Source of the DNA: an uncultured Clostridium sp.
GTDB taxonomy: Bacteria > Bacillota > Clostridia > Clostridiales > Clostridiaceae
NCBI GenBank assembly: GCA_900547475.1
Contig: URGW01000018.1
Location: forward strand, 1-64,000
Length of the DNA: 64,000 bases
Reading direction: 5' to 3'
Part shown: positions 51,747 through 62,367 of the stretch, piece by piece
Numbering within the stretch: the stretch's first letter is position 1
How the letters are laid out: the number at the start of each line of letters is the position of its first letter
Position numbers and translations under genes: made by a program
The notes under the pieces: model-generated
The model's database searches: none
The model's input: only the letters and a program-made list of their open reading frames with translations
Told to the model about the DNA's origin: nothing

Positions 51747-51788
51747 AAATATGATAAAAAGAATTTAACATTCTTTTTATCATATTTT
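51747..51788 (-). terminator. Rho-independent terminator of the pdp gene
   Basis: Long perfect stem (about 18 bp, ATATGATAAAAAGAAT/ATTCTTTTTATCATAT) with minus-strand T-run. Lies between pdp and dacF. Confidence 0.85.
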
Positions 51789-51876
51789 ATAAACATCAAG
51801 TTATTATAAAACTTATTTAGATTACTGGAATCCCCTCCAATAATTCTAACTTAAATATAAAAATCATTTAATAAAA

Positions 51877-53181
51877 CTATCTTACTATATCATATATTAA
51901 TGGTATATTTAAATCATAATTATCTTCAATAACTATATTTTCTAAAATACTTTTTCTAGCCTTTTCAATTTTCTCCTCACTATTTGAGTGTATGTATGCT
52001 AGAACATCTCCTTTATTGACCTTTTCGCCTCTTTTCTTATTTAAAACAATACCTACAGCTAAATCAATTTCACTTTCTTTAGTTGCACGACCTGCTCCTA
52101 ATTCCATAGCTATAAGACCAAATGCTTCTGCATGAATCTTTGTTATATAACCATCTACAGGTGAAGTAACTTTCTCTACATATTTTGCTTGAGGGAATTT
52201 GCTATAATCATCAATTGGACTAATATCTCCACCTTGCGCCTTAACAAAATCCTTAAGCTTTTCTAAACCTTTTCCATTTTCTATATTTTCCATAAGCATT
52301 TTTCTTGCTTCTTCTTCACTTTCTGCCATCTTAGCACAAAGTAACATATTTGAACCGATTGTTAATGTTAACTCTAAAAGATCTTTAGGCCCATTACCTT
52401 TTAATAATTCTATAGCTTCTATAACTTCTAAACTATTTCCAATAGCATATCCTAAAGGTTGATCCATATCAGATATAACTCCAATAGTTTCTCTTCCTAA
52501 ATGCTTTCCTATATCAACCATTTCTTGTGCTAGTTCTTTAGCTGTTTCTGGTGTTTTCATAAATGCACCATCACCAACTTTAACATCTAAAACTATTGCA
52601 TCTGCACCTGACGCTAACTTCTTGCTCATTATACTTGATGCAATTAATGACATGTTATCAACTGTTGCAGTAACATCTCTTAATGCATATAATTTTTTAT
52701 CTGCTGGAACTAAGTTTCCACTTTGCCCCATTATAGCAATATTGATTTTATTAACATTTTCCATAAACTGTTCTTCAGTTAGTTCAACTGAAAATCCCTT
52801 AAATGTTTCTAACTTATCAATAGTTCCTCCAGTATGACCAAGTCCTCTTCCTGACATTTTTGCAACTGGAATTCCAAGAGATGCTACTAAAGGAGTTAAA
52901 CAAATTGAAGTTTTATCTCCAACTCCACCTGTAGAATGTTTATCTACCTTTACACCTTTTATATTACTTAAATCTATTTTATCTCCAGATTCAACCATGG
53001 CATTAGTTAAATCTGCTGTTTCTCTCTTATTCATCTTATTGAAGAAAATTGCCATAAGCATTGCTGATGCTTGATAATCTGGTATTTCTCCTTTAGTAAA
53101 TCCATCAACAAAAAAGTTTATTTCTTCTTTTGTTAATTCTTCACCTTTTCTTTTCTTCATAATTAGATCATACATTCTCAT
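51877..53181 (-). CDS. pdp: Pyrimidine-nucleoside phosphorylase, 434 aa
   Basis: The thymidine/pyrimidine phosphorylase signature [16 protein letters not shown] is at about residues 114-129, and [13 protein letters not shown] is the phosphate-binding block. The C-terminal domain (about 340-430) has [17 protein letters not shown] and [12 protein letters not shown]. It splits uridine, thymidine or deoxyuridine with phosphate. Adjacent to deoB, as part of nucleoside salvage. Confidence 0.95.
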   Translation of the reverse strand: MRMYDLIMKKRKGEELTKEEINFFVDGFTKGEIPDYQASAMLMAIFFNKMNKRETADLTNAMVESGDKIDLSNIKGVKVDKHSTGGVGDKTSICLTPLVASLGIPVAKMSGRGLGHTGGTIDKLETFKGFSVELTEEQFMENVNKINIAIMGQSGNLVPADKKLYALRDVTATVDNMSLIASSIMSKKLASGADAIVLDVKVGDGAFMKTPETAKELAQEMVDIGKHLGRETIGVISDMDQPLGYAIGNSLEVIEAIELLKGNGPKDLLELTLTIGSNMLLCAKMAESEEEARKMLMENIENGKGLEKLKDFVKAQGGDISPIDDYSKFPQAKYVEKVTSPVDGYITKIHAEAFGLIAMELGAGRATKESEIDLAVGIVLNKKRGEKVNKGDVLAYIHSNSEEKIEKARKSILENIVIEDNYDLNIPLIYDIVR

Positions 53182-53199
53182 AAGTCTTTCCTCCTCTAG

Positions 53200-54372
53200 C
53201 TATTTTAGTATATCATTCAAGAAACTTTTACCTACTAATTCATTTTGTACATTAAAGAAATCTAATATAGTTTTTCCTATATCAGCAAATGTTTCTCTTG
53301 TTCCAATGTTAACACCTGGTTTAACATTTTTACCATATACAAGAACTGGTATGTGTTCTCTTGAATGATCAGTACTGCTAGTAGTTGGATCGCAGCCATG
53401 GTCTGCTGTAATTATAAGTATATCTTCTTCGTCCATTTTACTATAGATTTCTTGTAATCTATTATCAAAATCTTCAAGGGCTTTTCCGTATCCAGCTGGA
53501 TCATTTCTATGTCCATACAACATATCAAAGTCAACTAAATTTGTAAAGATAAGACCTTCTTTTACAGTGTCCATATATTCTAAAGTCTTATCTACACCAT
53601 CCATATTGCTCTTAGTATGAACCGCACTTGTAATACCCTTTTTATTATAAATATCTTCTATTTTCCCAACAGCTGCAACTTCATAGTTTGCATCCTTTAA
53701 ATATTCAAGCATAGTTTTATTAAATGGGTCTAATGCATAATCCCTTCTGTTAGAAGTTCTTTTGAAGTTTGGAGCTTCACCAATAAAAGGTCTTGCAATA
53801 ACTCTTCCTACTGCCCACTTATCAACAAGCATATTTCTTGCTATTTCACACATTTCATATAGCTTTTCAACCGGAATAACATCTTCATGTGCTGCAATTT
53901 GGAATACGCTATCTGCAGAAGTGTATATAATAGGATAACCCGTTTTTACATGCTCTTCTCCCAAATCTTCAATTATTTGAGTTCCTGAAGCTACTATATT
54001 ACCTAATATACCTTCAATATTTGCTCTTTTCTTAAATTCATTTATTATATCATCAGAAAATCCTTGTGGATAAGTATTTAGAGGTTCTTCAAGTATAACC
54101 CCACTTATCTCCCAATGGCCTGTTACTGTATCTTTTCCTTTAGATGCTTCCTCACATCTACCAAAAGCTCCTATTGCATTATCACATTTTTTAGGAGCAT
54201 TTACACCTTCTATATTACCTATTCCTAATTTCTCTAATTCATTTATCTCAAGACCCTTGCATGTTTTATATACATTGTCTAATGTATGACTTCCTTCATC
54301 ACCATAGTTTTTGGCATCTTTTAATTCTCCAACTCCAACACTATCTAATACTATTAATATAGCTCTTTTCAT
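53200..54372 (-). CDS. deoB: Phosphopentomutase, 390 aa
   Basis: Deo[21 protein letters not shown] with metal-binding Asp, the phosphoacceptor region [14 protein letters not shown] (Thr), and [31 protein letters not shown]. It interconverts (deoxy)ribose 1- and 5-phosphate and joins pdp products to the pentose pathway. It lies 18 bp upstream of pdp in the same operon. Confidence 0.95.
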   Translation of the reverse strand: MKRAILIVLDSVGVGELKDAKNYGDEGSHTLDNVYKTCKGLEINELEKLGIGNIEGVNAPKKCDNAIGAFGRCEEASKGKDTVTGHWEISGVILEEPLNTYPQGFSDDIINEFKKRANIEGILGNIVASGTQIIEDLGEEHVKTGYPIIYTSADSVFQIAAHEDVIPVEKLYEMCEIARNMLVDKWAVGRVIARPFIGEAPNFKRTSNRRDYALDPFNKTMLEYLKDANYEVAAVGKIEDIYNKKGITSAVHTKSNMDGVDKTLEYMDTVKEGLIFTNLVDFDMLYGHRNDPAGYGKALEDFDNRLQEIYSKMDEEDILIITADHGCDPTTSSTDHSREHIPVLVYGKNVKPGVNIGTRETFADIGKTILDFFNVQNELVGKSFLNDILK

Positions 54373-54415
54373 ATTGTTTTCTCCTTTCGTATATAAAGCC
54401 CCTTTTTCAAAGCTC

Positions 54416-55294
54416 TTAAGCTCTTGGATGGGAGTTCTTATAAACTAAGTTTATTTTATCATTATTTATTATTTCATAGTAAGTATCCATATAAGTTAAT
54501 ACTTGATTTCCTAAAAGCTTTTGTACTGCCCTTACATTTGCTCCATTTTGTAATAAATGTACAGCAAAAGAATGTCTAAATGTATTTAAATTAACATCTT
54601 TATTTATTCCAGCTTTATGAGAATACTCTTTTACTATTCTCCAAACACCTTGCCTAGTTAATTGATTACCATTTAAATTTACAAATAAATTAGATACTCC
54701 AGCTGAAGCAATTATATCTCTTACAGATAAATATTCCTTTAATGCAGCTTCCGCACTTCTGCCTATTGGTATAAGTCTTTCATAATTTTTATTATCATGA
54801 CATCTAACATATAGTAAATCAAGGTTTACATCTTCTACTGATAGATTTATTATTTCAGAAACCTTCATACCAGTTGCATACATTAACTCTAATAAAGCAT
54901 TGTCCCTTACACCCTTATTGCAATCTTTATCAACTATCTTAATTATCTTATCTACTTCTTCCACAGTTAGTATTTCTGGAAGCTTTTTAGATTGATCCGT
55001 GCTCTTATAATATATCTTGGGTATATCTCTAATTATTTTTTGATCCTTTAAATAATTATAAAAACTTCTTAAACTAATAACAATTCTACTTATAGACCTT
55101 TCAGATTTTCCCTCTTCTAAAAGATGATCTATATAATTTTTAACTGTTACATTATCAGTTTCATCTAAATATATATCTTTACTATTGAGATATTTAATAT
55201 ACAAATTAACATCAGTTACATAAGCATAAACAGTATTATCACTTTTATGACTTTCAAGTAATGACTCCCTATATTCATTTACTATTTCTTTCAT
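54416..55294 (-). CDS. Tyrosine recombinase, XerD-like with degenerate catalytic motifs, 292 aa
   Basis: Two-domain tyrosine recombinase with SAM-like N-domain (about residues 5-85) and catalytic domain. At the XerD locus (spoIIM - xerD - deoB order). However, the usual R of ATGLRVSEL is Lys ([11 protein letters not shown]), the H of HxxR is Asn ([13 protein letters not shown]), and the second conserved H is Asn ([15 protein letters not shown]). Whether it is an active resolvase is doubtful. Start ATG 55294 with GGGGAG; a longer ORF start lacks support. Confidence 0.8.
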   Translation of the reverse strand: MKEIVNEYRESLLESHKSDNTVYAYVTDVNLYIKYLNSKDIYLDETDNVTVKNYIDHLLEEGKSERSISRIVISLRSFYNYLKDQKIIRDIPKIYYKSTDQSKKLPEILTVEEVDKIIKIVDKDCNKGVRDNALLELMYATGMKVSEIINLSVEDVNLDLLYVRCHDNKNYERLIPIGRSAEAALKEYLSVRDIIASAGVSNLFVNLNGNQLTRQGVWRIVKEYSHKAGINKDVNLNTFRHSFAVHLLQNGANVRAVQKLLGNQVLTYMDTYYEIINNDKINLVYKNSHPRA

Positions 55295-55368
55295 AATTCT
55301 CCCCATTCCCACCTTATTTATTATTATTCGACACTTGCTTTTAATTTCCTTTTATAATTATCTATTTA

Positions 55369-56004
55369 TTAAACAACTTTATAAACATTTGTTACTACGA
55401 ACTTAATGATATTTGGACAAATATATGCTTCAATAAAAGTACCGATAATAAATATACATGCAAATACCCCTATCTTTAAAATTAGTTCTCTCTCTACTAT
55501 TGTATTTACTTTACCTTTATTAAAGAACCTCTCTTTAAGTTTTGTTGAAGAAAATTCAATCCCAACTATACTTAATGCAATAAAACAAGGAAGATAAATA
55601 ATATTCTGTGGTATTGTAGAAGCTAAAGCGAGCCATAATCCTTTTCCTTCAAAAGTTGAAATTAAAAAACTGAAAGTGTATCCTAATGTAAATCCCTTAA
55701 TAAGATCTACAAGTAAAATTACTGGTGTACCAAATATAGTAAATGATAATGCTATTATTATTGTTATAAGTATCAAATTTTTCTTAATTATATCTAATAA
55801 TAAAACCTTACTATTAACTGGTTCCTTAACAATACTTTCTGTAAATGTAGAAAAATAGCTTGTAAGATCATTTGCATCATTTGCATTCATATACTTTACT
55901 ATATATGTACCTAACGCTATTCCTACAAAGAAAAATATAAAAACCATTAAATAAAAAAATTTATTTTCCTTTTTATTTAAATTTAATTTACTTATTATAT
56001 TCAC
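55369..56004 (-). CDS. spoIIM: Stage II sporulation protein M, 211 aa
   Basis: Membrane protein with five or six helices, including LMVFIFFFVGIALGTYIVKY and VILLVDLIKGFTLGYTFSFL, the SpoIIM fold. SpoIIM takes part in the SpoIIDMP complex for engulfment in the mother cell. Upstream in-frame ATG at 56064 is unsupported; GTG at 56004 follows GGAGGTG by 6 bases. Confidence 0.88.
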   Translation of the reverse strand: MNIISKLNLNKKENKFFYLMVFIFFFVGIALGTYIVKYMNANDANDLTSYFSTFTESIVKEPVNSKVLLLDIIKKNLILITIIIALSFTIFGTPVILLVDLIKGFTLGYTFSFLISTFEGKGLWLALASTIPQNIIYLPCFIALSIVGIEFSSTKLKERFFNKGKVNTIVERELILKIGVFACIFIIGTFIEAYICPNIIKFVVTNVYKVV

Positions 56005-56089
56005 TAAAAACACCTCCATATTGTTATATCTTAATAATATGATGGTACTTTCAAGTATATTCATAAGTGAATATATGTAAATTATAATT

Positions 56090-56758
56090 TTATATAATTT
56101 TTTTTATTTTTTGAATTTTTTCTTTTATTTCATTTAACTTTAAATCATAATTATCTTCTAATATTTTTATAACTTTCTGAACATCTTCAATTTCATTTAA
56201 CTTTTTTTCTTTTTCAACTTGCCCCCTTCCTAATCTATCACTTACAAACATTAGAATCATATCATTTATATCTACTTCTTTTACTAATTCATTTGTTTTA
56301 GCAAAAGGTAAGTTTTTAATTATATAAAGATGATGCATATGATATTTTATTAAGTTTAAAATTCTTTTCTTTTCATCATCTTTATAATCATAATATGTTA
56401 ATAGCCTATCTGCTATTCTTTCCCCTTCAATATCATGATTATATGATATTAATTTCCCTTGTTTATTTTTTTTAGTTGTTACACCCTTTCCTAAATCGTG
56501 TAATAAAGCACCTAACATCAAACTTGCTTTATCATTTGCAAAATCCTTTATTTTAGCTGCAGTATCTACTACTTGCTTTAAATGATTCCATACATTCCCC
56601 TCGGGATGGTATTGTTTATTTTGCTCTATTTTCTCTAAATTTATCAATACTTCTAAAGGAGTATTTTTTAATGAACTTTTTATTTCTTCTAAATAAATTG
56701 ATGGTGTATCATAAATAAGTAAATTTTCTTGTATTTCTTTTAATTTATTTACCTCCAT
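56090..56758 (-). CDS. HD-domain hydrolase, 222 aa
   Basis: The HD pattern is HPEGNVWNHLKQVVDTAAKI (first His), MLGALLHDLGKGVTTKK (HD pair), SYNHDIEGERIADRLL and KYHMHHLYI. It is related to the C-terminal HD domain of tRNA nucleotidyltransferases but without a transferase domain. Metal-dependent phosphohydrolase; substrate unknown. Confidence 0.8.
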   Translation of the reverse strand: MEVNKLKEIQENLLIYDTPSIYLEEIKSSLKNTPLEVLINLEKIEQNKQYHPEGNVWNHLKQVVDTAAKIKDFANDKASLMLGALLHDLGKGVTTKKNKQGKLISYNHDIEGERIADRLLTYYDYKDDEKKRILNLIKYHMHHLYIIKNLPFAKTNELVKEVDINDMILMFVSDRLGRGQVEKEKKLNEIEDVQKVIKILEDNYDLKLNEIKEKIQKIKKII

Positions 56759-56925
56759 ATTTTTCTCCTTTTTTATATTTTTTCATATATTTCTTTTATA
56801 ATTAGTTTTCCTAAATTATCATATTTTAAAACAAATTATTTTTTACAATAATTTATTATTTTATTGTAATAATATTTTTAATTTTAGGGTAATTTAAATA
56901 TATTATTATTTGAGGTGTAATTGTT

Positions 56926-57261
56926 TTGGAAGAATTATTTAATAAATATTTACCTATCCTTATTCATTTATTTGAACTTATGGGAATTTTAATATTAACA
57001 TTAGGAGTTTTTACAGCCTTTTATCACTATATTCAAAAAAGGTTTTTTAAGAAGAACGTTAATATTAAATATGAATTTGCAGATGTTATGATTACAACTT
57101 TAGATTTTAAGTTAGCTTCAGAAATATTAAAAACTGTCACTATAAAAAGTATGGATGAAGTTATAATATTAGCATCAGTGTTTATTATAAGAATAATTAT
57201 GACATTTGTGTTAGAAAAAGAAATACAGATAGAAGAAAGTAAAAAAGACACTTCTCATTAA
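56926..57261 (+). CDS. DUF1622 family membrane protein, 111 aa
   Basis: Two to three hydrophobic helices (about residues 10-35, 55-75, 78-100), typical of DUF1622. Function unknown. The TTG start at 56926 follows GAGGTG by 8 bases. It is the only plus-strand gene in this part of the chromosome and diverges from the HD gene. Confidence 0.75.
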   Translation: MEELFNKYLPILIHLFELMGILILTLGVFTAFYHYIQKRFFKKNVNIKYEFADVMITTLDFKLASEILKTVTIKSMDEVIILASVFIIRIIMTFVLEKEIQIEESKKDTSH

Positions 57262-57283
57262 ATAAATTAATGAGAGGTGTCAA
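57248..57283. terminator. Hairpin at the end of the DUF1622 gene
   Basis: GACACTTCTCATTA/TAATGAGAGGTGTC stem (one mismatch) with no clear T-run. It includes the DUF1622 stop codon and could slow transcription in either direction. Confidence 0.5.
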
Positions 57284-57351
57284 ATAAATTATAACTAACA
57301 AATTTTCATCTATTAATACAACTAATTATTAAATTATAGTTATTTAACTAC

Positions 57352-60300
57352 TTATTTTCTATTCTTTTTTCTACTTAATCCTAATCCACCAACTAAAGCA
57401 ATAATACCACTAATTAATGTGCCTGCTCCTCCTATTGTTCCTGTTTTCGGTAATTTTCCACTACTTGAACTTCCATTAACTCCATTATTATTGCTATTTG
57501 AACTTCCATTAACTCCACTATTATTACTATTTGAAGTTGATTCACTTGCAACTAAAGAATTTTTAGCCTCTTTTAGATTTGCTAATGCCATATCTACTTC
57601 TTCTTGTGTAGCTTCTTCATTTTTTAATACTTCATTAGCTTTTTCTAAAGCCTTTTCAACTGCTTTCGCACTCTTAGTTGTATATTTAGATAAATCTATA
57701 CTTTCAACTTCTTTAATTAATTCTTCAAGCAAAGACTTATCTGGAATTAATCTTAAACCTAAGTAAGATCTTAATAAAATATCATAGACTTCACTTATTT
57801 CTTCTTGAGTAGCATTTTCATTTGAAAGCACTGTATTTGCAGATTCAAGTGCATTTGCAAATTGTGTCCATGTTGATGGAATATACTTAGTAGAATCTAT
57901 CCCTTTTACTTTATCAACTAACCCTTGAAGTGCTGACTTATCTACATTATTTACAGCTTCTTTTATATTTGTTTTTGCAGTTGAAGTTTTAGTTTGTTCC
58001 TCAAAACCTTCTCCATCTGCAACCTTACCATTTATTAATTCAAATGCTACATTTTCTCCACTAGACTTAGCTGTAAATGTTAACTTAACAATATCCTTAG
58101 CATTTTCTAAGGCAGTTCCAATTCCAGCTACTACTACTTTTACTTTTCCATCTGAAGCTTTAGCTTGTACAAAATATTTATCTGAATCTTTAGAAGTTGC
58201 TTCTTTAAATTCTACCTTTGTTTCATCATAATCAACTTCAAATTCCATAGCATACATATTTTCTTTTATATCACTTAAGTTAACATTAACATCAAAGTCA
58301 TTTCCAACTGTTACTTCTTCAGCTACAGTCATGTTAATTCCAGTTTGAGCTTCTTCTGGTTTTTCTTCTGCTACCTTATGAATAGTAAATTCTGCAGCTG
58401 AAGCAAATTTATTTGTACTATTTGTTACTCCATCAGTAACCTTTATCTTAATATATCTAGCATCTACAGCATCAAACTTGGCAAGTTTATTAGACATATT
58501 ATTATCCCAAGTAAATGTGCCAACACTAGTATATTCATCATCAGCATTAACCTTTACTGATATTTCACACTTTAATACTCTTCCATTTGCACTACCATCT
58601 TGTCTTGGAATATAAGTTATTTTATCTATATTTTGAACTTCCTTCATATCCACTTCAACTGTTGCTGGCAATGCTTTATATGGACTATAGCTTGAATGCC
58701 AAATAGTATTTAAATCATTATCAAATGCTAAATATGCTGGTCCTTCAACTCCATTTACAAGTGCATTTTCATTATCAGATGTAACTGTAAAGTTAGTTGA
58801 GTCTATAACAGTTTCATCTTGTGGTAATTCACTTCCAAGGACTATTCCATCAATTAATCCCTTAAATGAATTTGTAGTACTTCCTATACGTTCAAATGGA
58901 ATTAGTAAAGTTGCAACTGGTCTATTACCTAAAGTATCAACTAATTCATTATTAACATATAATGATGTTCTTTCATTTTGGCTTGAAATAGTTAAATATA
59001 CCCATTCATCATCTGGTAGTTGATAATTAAATGAGAAATTATCTCTTTCTCTTGTAAATCCAATATTACCATTAGCATCAACTGCTTTTATAGCATAATT
59101 ATCAAATTTAGATGGTGATTCAAATAGGATTTGTTCTCCTTCTGGAGCATTTCCATCCTTCTTAACCCAGAAAGAAATTGAGTTTGGAAGTCCAACTCTC
59201 TTAATTGGAGTCTCCACATAACTTTCTCCACCATTAAGTCTTAAAGCTTGTCCTTTCTTTCCTACTTCAAGTGATACATTTTTCTTAGAAATTGAATTAT
59301 ATTCATTTCCTGATTTATCTAATATTTCTTCTTCTTCAAAATCATATTCTACATAGTTAGGAGTATCTGATTCTACAGTGTAATATGGGTTAGTATTTGG
59401 AGCTGTACCTGTAATTGCAGATAATTCATTTAATTCTGCATATGTTTTATCTTCTCCCTCTCCCCACATTTTTTCTGAAAGTGCTGGAAGCGCCTTAAAG
59501 AATCTATCAAATACGTCATATTCAGATACCTTTTGATTTCTTTTATCTATTTGGTCATTCCAAATAGCATAAGCAGCACCTAACATTTGGTCATCTCCAG
59601 CTGGGAATTCCTTTCCTGCCATTATATTTGGCTCCCAATTATTATAAAGATTTTGAGCATTTAAATAGTTTGCATAATAATTAGCTGCTGGAACTATATA
59701 AAGACTTGAATCAAGCGTATTGATTAAATCATATCCTGCATTATACATTTGAGTTGGCTCTGCCCAATCTCTTGACCAAACATTTAATTGAACTCCTTCA
59801 GATCTAACTGGAGTTGTTCCATTAAGCCAAGTTAATCCACCCCACATACGAACTGTTCTGTCATTATCTTGAATATGTCCAAGAACAGCATCAGTAAATG
59901 CTCTATATTGCTCCTTATTTGCTTCATATTCATCAGTACCTACATGAATTGTTGTTTCAGTATCAAATACTGGGTTTTCACCTTCCATATATTCATCAAA
60001 TAAAGTCTTAACAAATTCTAAAGACTCTGGATTTCCTAAATCTAAATGATCTAAAACTGGTCTATTAGTTATTCTTGGGTTCCATCCATCTAATGCTAAA
60101 TTTCTAAACACCTTAGTGAATGCTAAAGCATGAGCTGGAGTATCTATTTCTGGAACTACATTTATTCCCAATTCCCTTGAAGATTGAATAAAATCTCTAA
60201 ACTCATCCTTAGTATAGAATACATCTGTAGATGTTATACCTTCCCCTTTTTCATTTCTAATATCAGATTCTAATCTAAATGCAGAATATGCATTATATGC

Positions 60301-62190
60301 ATCTTCTATGTTAGACTTATCTGAATTTATATAATCTTCTAAGAATATATAGTTATCATTTAAATGAACTTGTAAGTCATTTAGCTTATACCATGCCATT
60401 GTTTCAGCAAGATCCTTTAAAGAATCTAATTCATAAGATTTTCTTGCAACATCTAAAATAAATCCTCTTACTTTATATTTCGGATAATCTCTAACAATAC
60501 CTTGTGGTAATGTAGACTGTGTTTGTTTTAATACTTGTAATACAGAACGAGTTCCATAGAAAGCACCTTGAGCTGATTTAGCTTCAATCTTAACAGAATC
60601 CCCTATTGTTATAATATTACCTTCATTACAAAGACCAGCATCTTCAGTTTCTAAAGTTAAGAAGAAACTATTTGCTGTCGCTTCAGTACCTTCTTCAACA
60701 GCTATTTCTTTACCTAAAATATCTTCATAATCAGCAGCAAATTTATTAGCTGTTTCCATTAATTCATTTTTATACTTGCTATCTACAATTATCTTTGTGC
60801 TATCTGAAATTTCAAAATTTCCTTCTGTTCCATACCATTCAGCTAACTCTGGAATAACTTTTGGCTTTTCATTACCAACATTAGCTTCATATTTACCTGG
60901 AACAAGTACTTGTAATGCTGCCGTAGTTCTTTCCTCTTTACCCTTCTTAACTTTGAAGTTAACTTCTACAGTTGTATCAACTAACGGCTCATATATAGTG
61001 CCATCCGCACCTATAATTTGTTCGTAATCTGCACCAATAAACTCTACCTCAAACCCTTCTGGAACCTCTGGCATTTGCATTTTTGAATCGCCTTTATTTA
61101 TAACTGGTGCTGTTATTTCAGATACAACATCATCAATTGTGTAAGTTGGTAAATCTAATTTATTAGAATATAATTCAAATTCATATATTGAAACTGTATT
61201 CCATTTATTAGTTACTCCAGACGCATTTGTACCTGTTTGGTCAAAATTATTTATTTTAACTCTAACATATTTAGCAGTCTTAGGTTGATCAAAGTTAGCA
61301 GCTACCCTACAATTATCATTTTTAGAAGTTCTTGACCATGCAGTTTCCCATTCTTGTCCATCATTAGAAACTTGAATTTCGTAATCAATTACATTATTTC
61401 TCTCCCAATTGATAACAAAGCTTTGAATTGTTTTAGCTTCTGGTAATTCAATCTGTACCCAATGTGGATTTTCAGATGTTGCACTTCTAACTTCACTAGC
61501 CCATCTAGTAGTATCATTTCCATCATTAACCTTATCTGCTGTTAATTCTCCACCTTCAAATGCATTAGCTGTTGCAGTACCTTTAAGTGCAAGATTTTCT
61601 GCTTCTTGATATTGATTTACTTCAAGTTCAAATACTGATACTGTATTCCAAGTTATACTTTTGTTACTTCCATCAATATCCCTCTTATCTGCTGTTTCTG
61701 AATAATTTGAAATAGATAAACGAACATAACGTGCAGTTTCTGATGAATCAAGTGCAACTACTTGTCTATATTCACTTGGTGCACTTGTAAATTCTTTAAT
61801 AGTTCTCCAAGTTGTATCGTCATTACTTACTTCAATTATATAATTAGTTGCATTTTTTCTTTCCCAATCGATTACTATTTCATCAAAGTTTTTAACTTCA
61901 CCTAAATCAATTTTTAACCACTTTTTATTTTCTGCAGTTGCTGATGTTGTATTACTAGCCCATCTAGATTGCTTTCCTGAATTTTCATAATCAACTATTC
62001 CATCAATTGCTTTACTTCCCGTAAAATCTGATGTTTCATCATCAGATGTTGTCGCTACTACTCCATCTTCTAATGCAAGATTTGTCTTTACTATATTAGT
62101 TTCCGCTTTTACATAGCTAAATGAATTAACAGCCATCATCATGCTTAAAATCATTACACATAATTTTTTATTTCTCCTAATCATTCTCAT
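57352..62190 (-). CDS. Cell-wall-anchored GH20 glycosidase with F5/8C, LamG, cohesin-like and FIVAR domains, 1612 aa
   Basis: Signal peptide, then F5/8C domains at about 35-190 and 195-340 (NLALKGTATANAFEGGELTA), a GH20b-like domain (about 445-575), the GH20 catalytic barrel (about 575-910) with IHVGTDEYEANKE (the Asp-Glu pair) and NVWSRDWAEP, a LamG/concanavalin-like domain (about 925-1115), a third F5/8C (about 1120-1260), a cohesin-like domain (about 1275-1405, NDFDVNVNLSDIKENMYAME), two FIVAR repeats (about 1410-1545), an Asn/Ser-rich linker and LPKTG at residue 1580 with a membrane helix and SRKKNRK tail. It should hydrolyse terminal GlcNAc/GalNAc or lacto-N-biose from mucin-like glycans on the cell surface. 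An ATG at 62184 could be the start (GGGGG, 8 bases). Confidence 0.9.
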   Translation of the reverse strand: MRMIRRNKKLCVMILSMMMAVNSFSYVKAETNIVKTNLALEDGVVATTSDDETSDFTGSKAIDGIVDYENSGKQSRWASNTTSATAENKKWLKIDLGEVKNFDEIVIDWERKNATNYIIEVSNDDTTWRTIKEFTSAPSEYRQVVALDSSETARYVRLSISNYSETADKRDIDGSNKSITWNTVSVFELEVNQYQEAENLALKGTATANAFEGGELTADKVNDGNDTTRWASEVRSATSENPHWVQIELPEAKTIQSFVINWERNNVIDYEIQVSNDGQEWETAWSRTSKNDNCRVAANFDQPKTAKYVRVKINNFDQTGTNASGVTNKWNTVSIYEFELYSNKLDLPTYTIDDVVSEITAPVINKGDSKMQMPEVPEGFEVEFIGADYEQIIGADGTIYEPLVDTTVEVNFKVKKGKEERTTAALQVLVPGKYEANVGNEKPKVIPELAEWYGTEGNFEISDSTKIIVDSKYKNELMETANKFAADYEDILGKEIAVEEGTEATANSFFLTLETEDAGLCNEGNIITIGDSVKIEAKSAQGAFYGTRSVLQVLKQTQSTLPQGIVRDYPKYKVRGFILDVARKSYELDSLKDLAETMAWYKLNDLQVHLNDNYIFLEDYINSDKSNIEDAYNAYSAFRLESDIRNEKGEGITSTDVFYTKDEFRDFIQSSRELGINVVPEIDTPAHALAFTKVFRNLALDGWNPRITNRPVLDHLDLGNPESLEFVKTLFDEYMEGENPVFDTETTIHVGTDEYEANKEQYRAFTDAVLGHIQDNDRTVRMWGGLTWLNGTTPVRSEGVQLNVWSRDWAEPTQMYNAGYDLINTLDSSLYIVPAANYYANYLNAQNLYNNWEPNIMAGKEFPAGDDQMLGAAYAIWNDQIDKRNQKVSEYDVFDRFFKALPALSEKMWGEGEDKTYAELNELSAITGTAPNTNPYYTVESDTPNYVEYDFEEEEILDKSGNEYNSISKKNVSLEVGKKGQALRLNGGESYVETPIKRVGLPNSISFWVKKDGNAPEGEQILFESPSKFDNYAIKAVDANGNIGFTRERDNFSFNYQLPDDEWVYLTISSQNERTSLYVNNELVDTLGNRPVATLLIPFERIGSTTNSFKGLIDGIVLGSELPQDETVIDSTNFTVTSDNENALVNGVEGPAYLAFDNDLNTIWHSSYSPYKALPATVEVDMKEVQNIDKITYIPRQDGSANGRVLKCEISVKVNADDEYTSVGTFTWDNNMSNKLAKFDAVDARYIKIKVTDGVTNSTNKFASAAEFTIHKVAEEKPEEAQTGINMTVAEEVTVGNDFDVNVNLSDIKENMYAMEFEVDYDETKVEFKEATSKDSDKYFVQAKASDGKVKVVVAGIGTALENAKDIVKLTFTAKSSGENVAFELINGKVADGEGFEEQTKTSTAKTNIKEAVNNVDKSALQGLVDKVKGIDSTKYIPSTWTQFANALESANTVLSNENATQEEISEVYDILLRSYLGLRLIPDKSLLEELIKEVESIDLSKYTTKSAKAVEKALEKANEVLKNEEATQEEVDMALANLKEAKNSLVASESTSNSNNSGVNGSSNSNNNGVNGSSSSGKLPKTGTIGGAGTLISGIIALVGGLGLSRKKNRK

Positions 62191-62238
62191 ATCCCCCTAT
62201 TTTTTTATTTTACTAAAAAAAAATATTCTGTTAAATTA

Positions 62239-62316
62239 GATAAATGGTATATGTCAAATAAAAATTAAACTAAACCCTCAATATCTTTAAATTTTATGCT
62301 TACTATACCATTTATC
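62239..62316. repeat. 13-bp inverted repeat around the GH20 promoter region
   Basis: GATAAATGGTATA (62239-62251) and TATACCATTTATC (62304-62316) are exact inverted copies 52 bp apart. On the minus strand the left copy lies directly after a TTGACA (candidate -35 of the GH20 gene), so both may be binding sites of a carbohydrate-type regulator, or long stems. No T-run follows. Confidence 0.55.
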
Positions 62317-62367
62317 ATTAAATTGTATAATTATATTTTTTGTTTATCTTTTTAAATTAATTCTATA

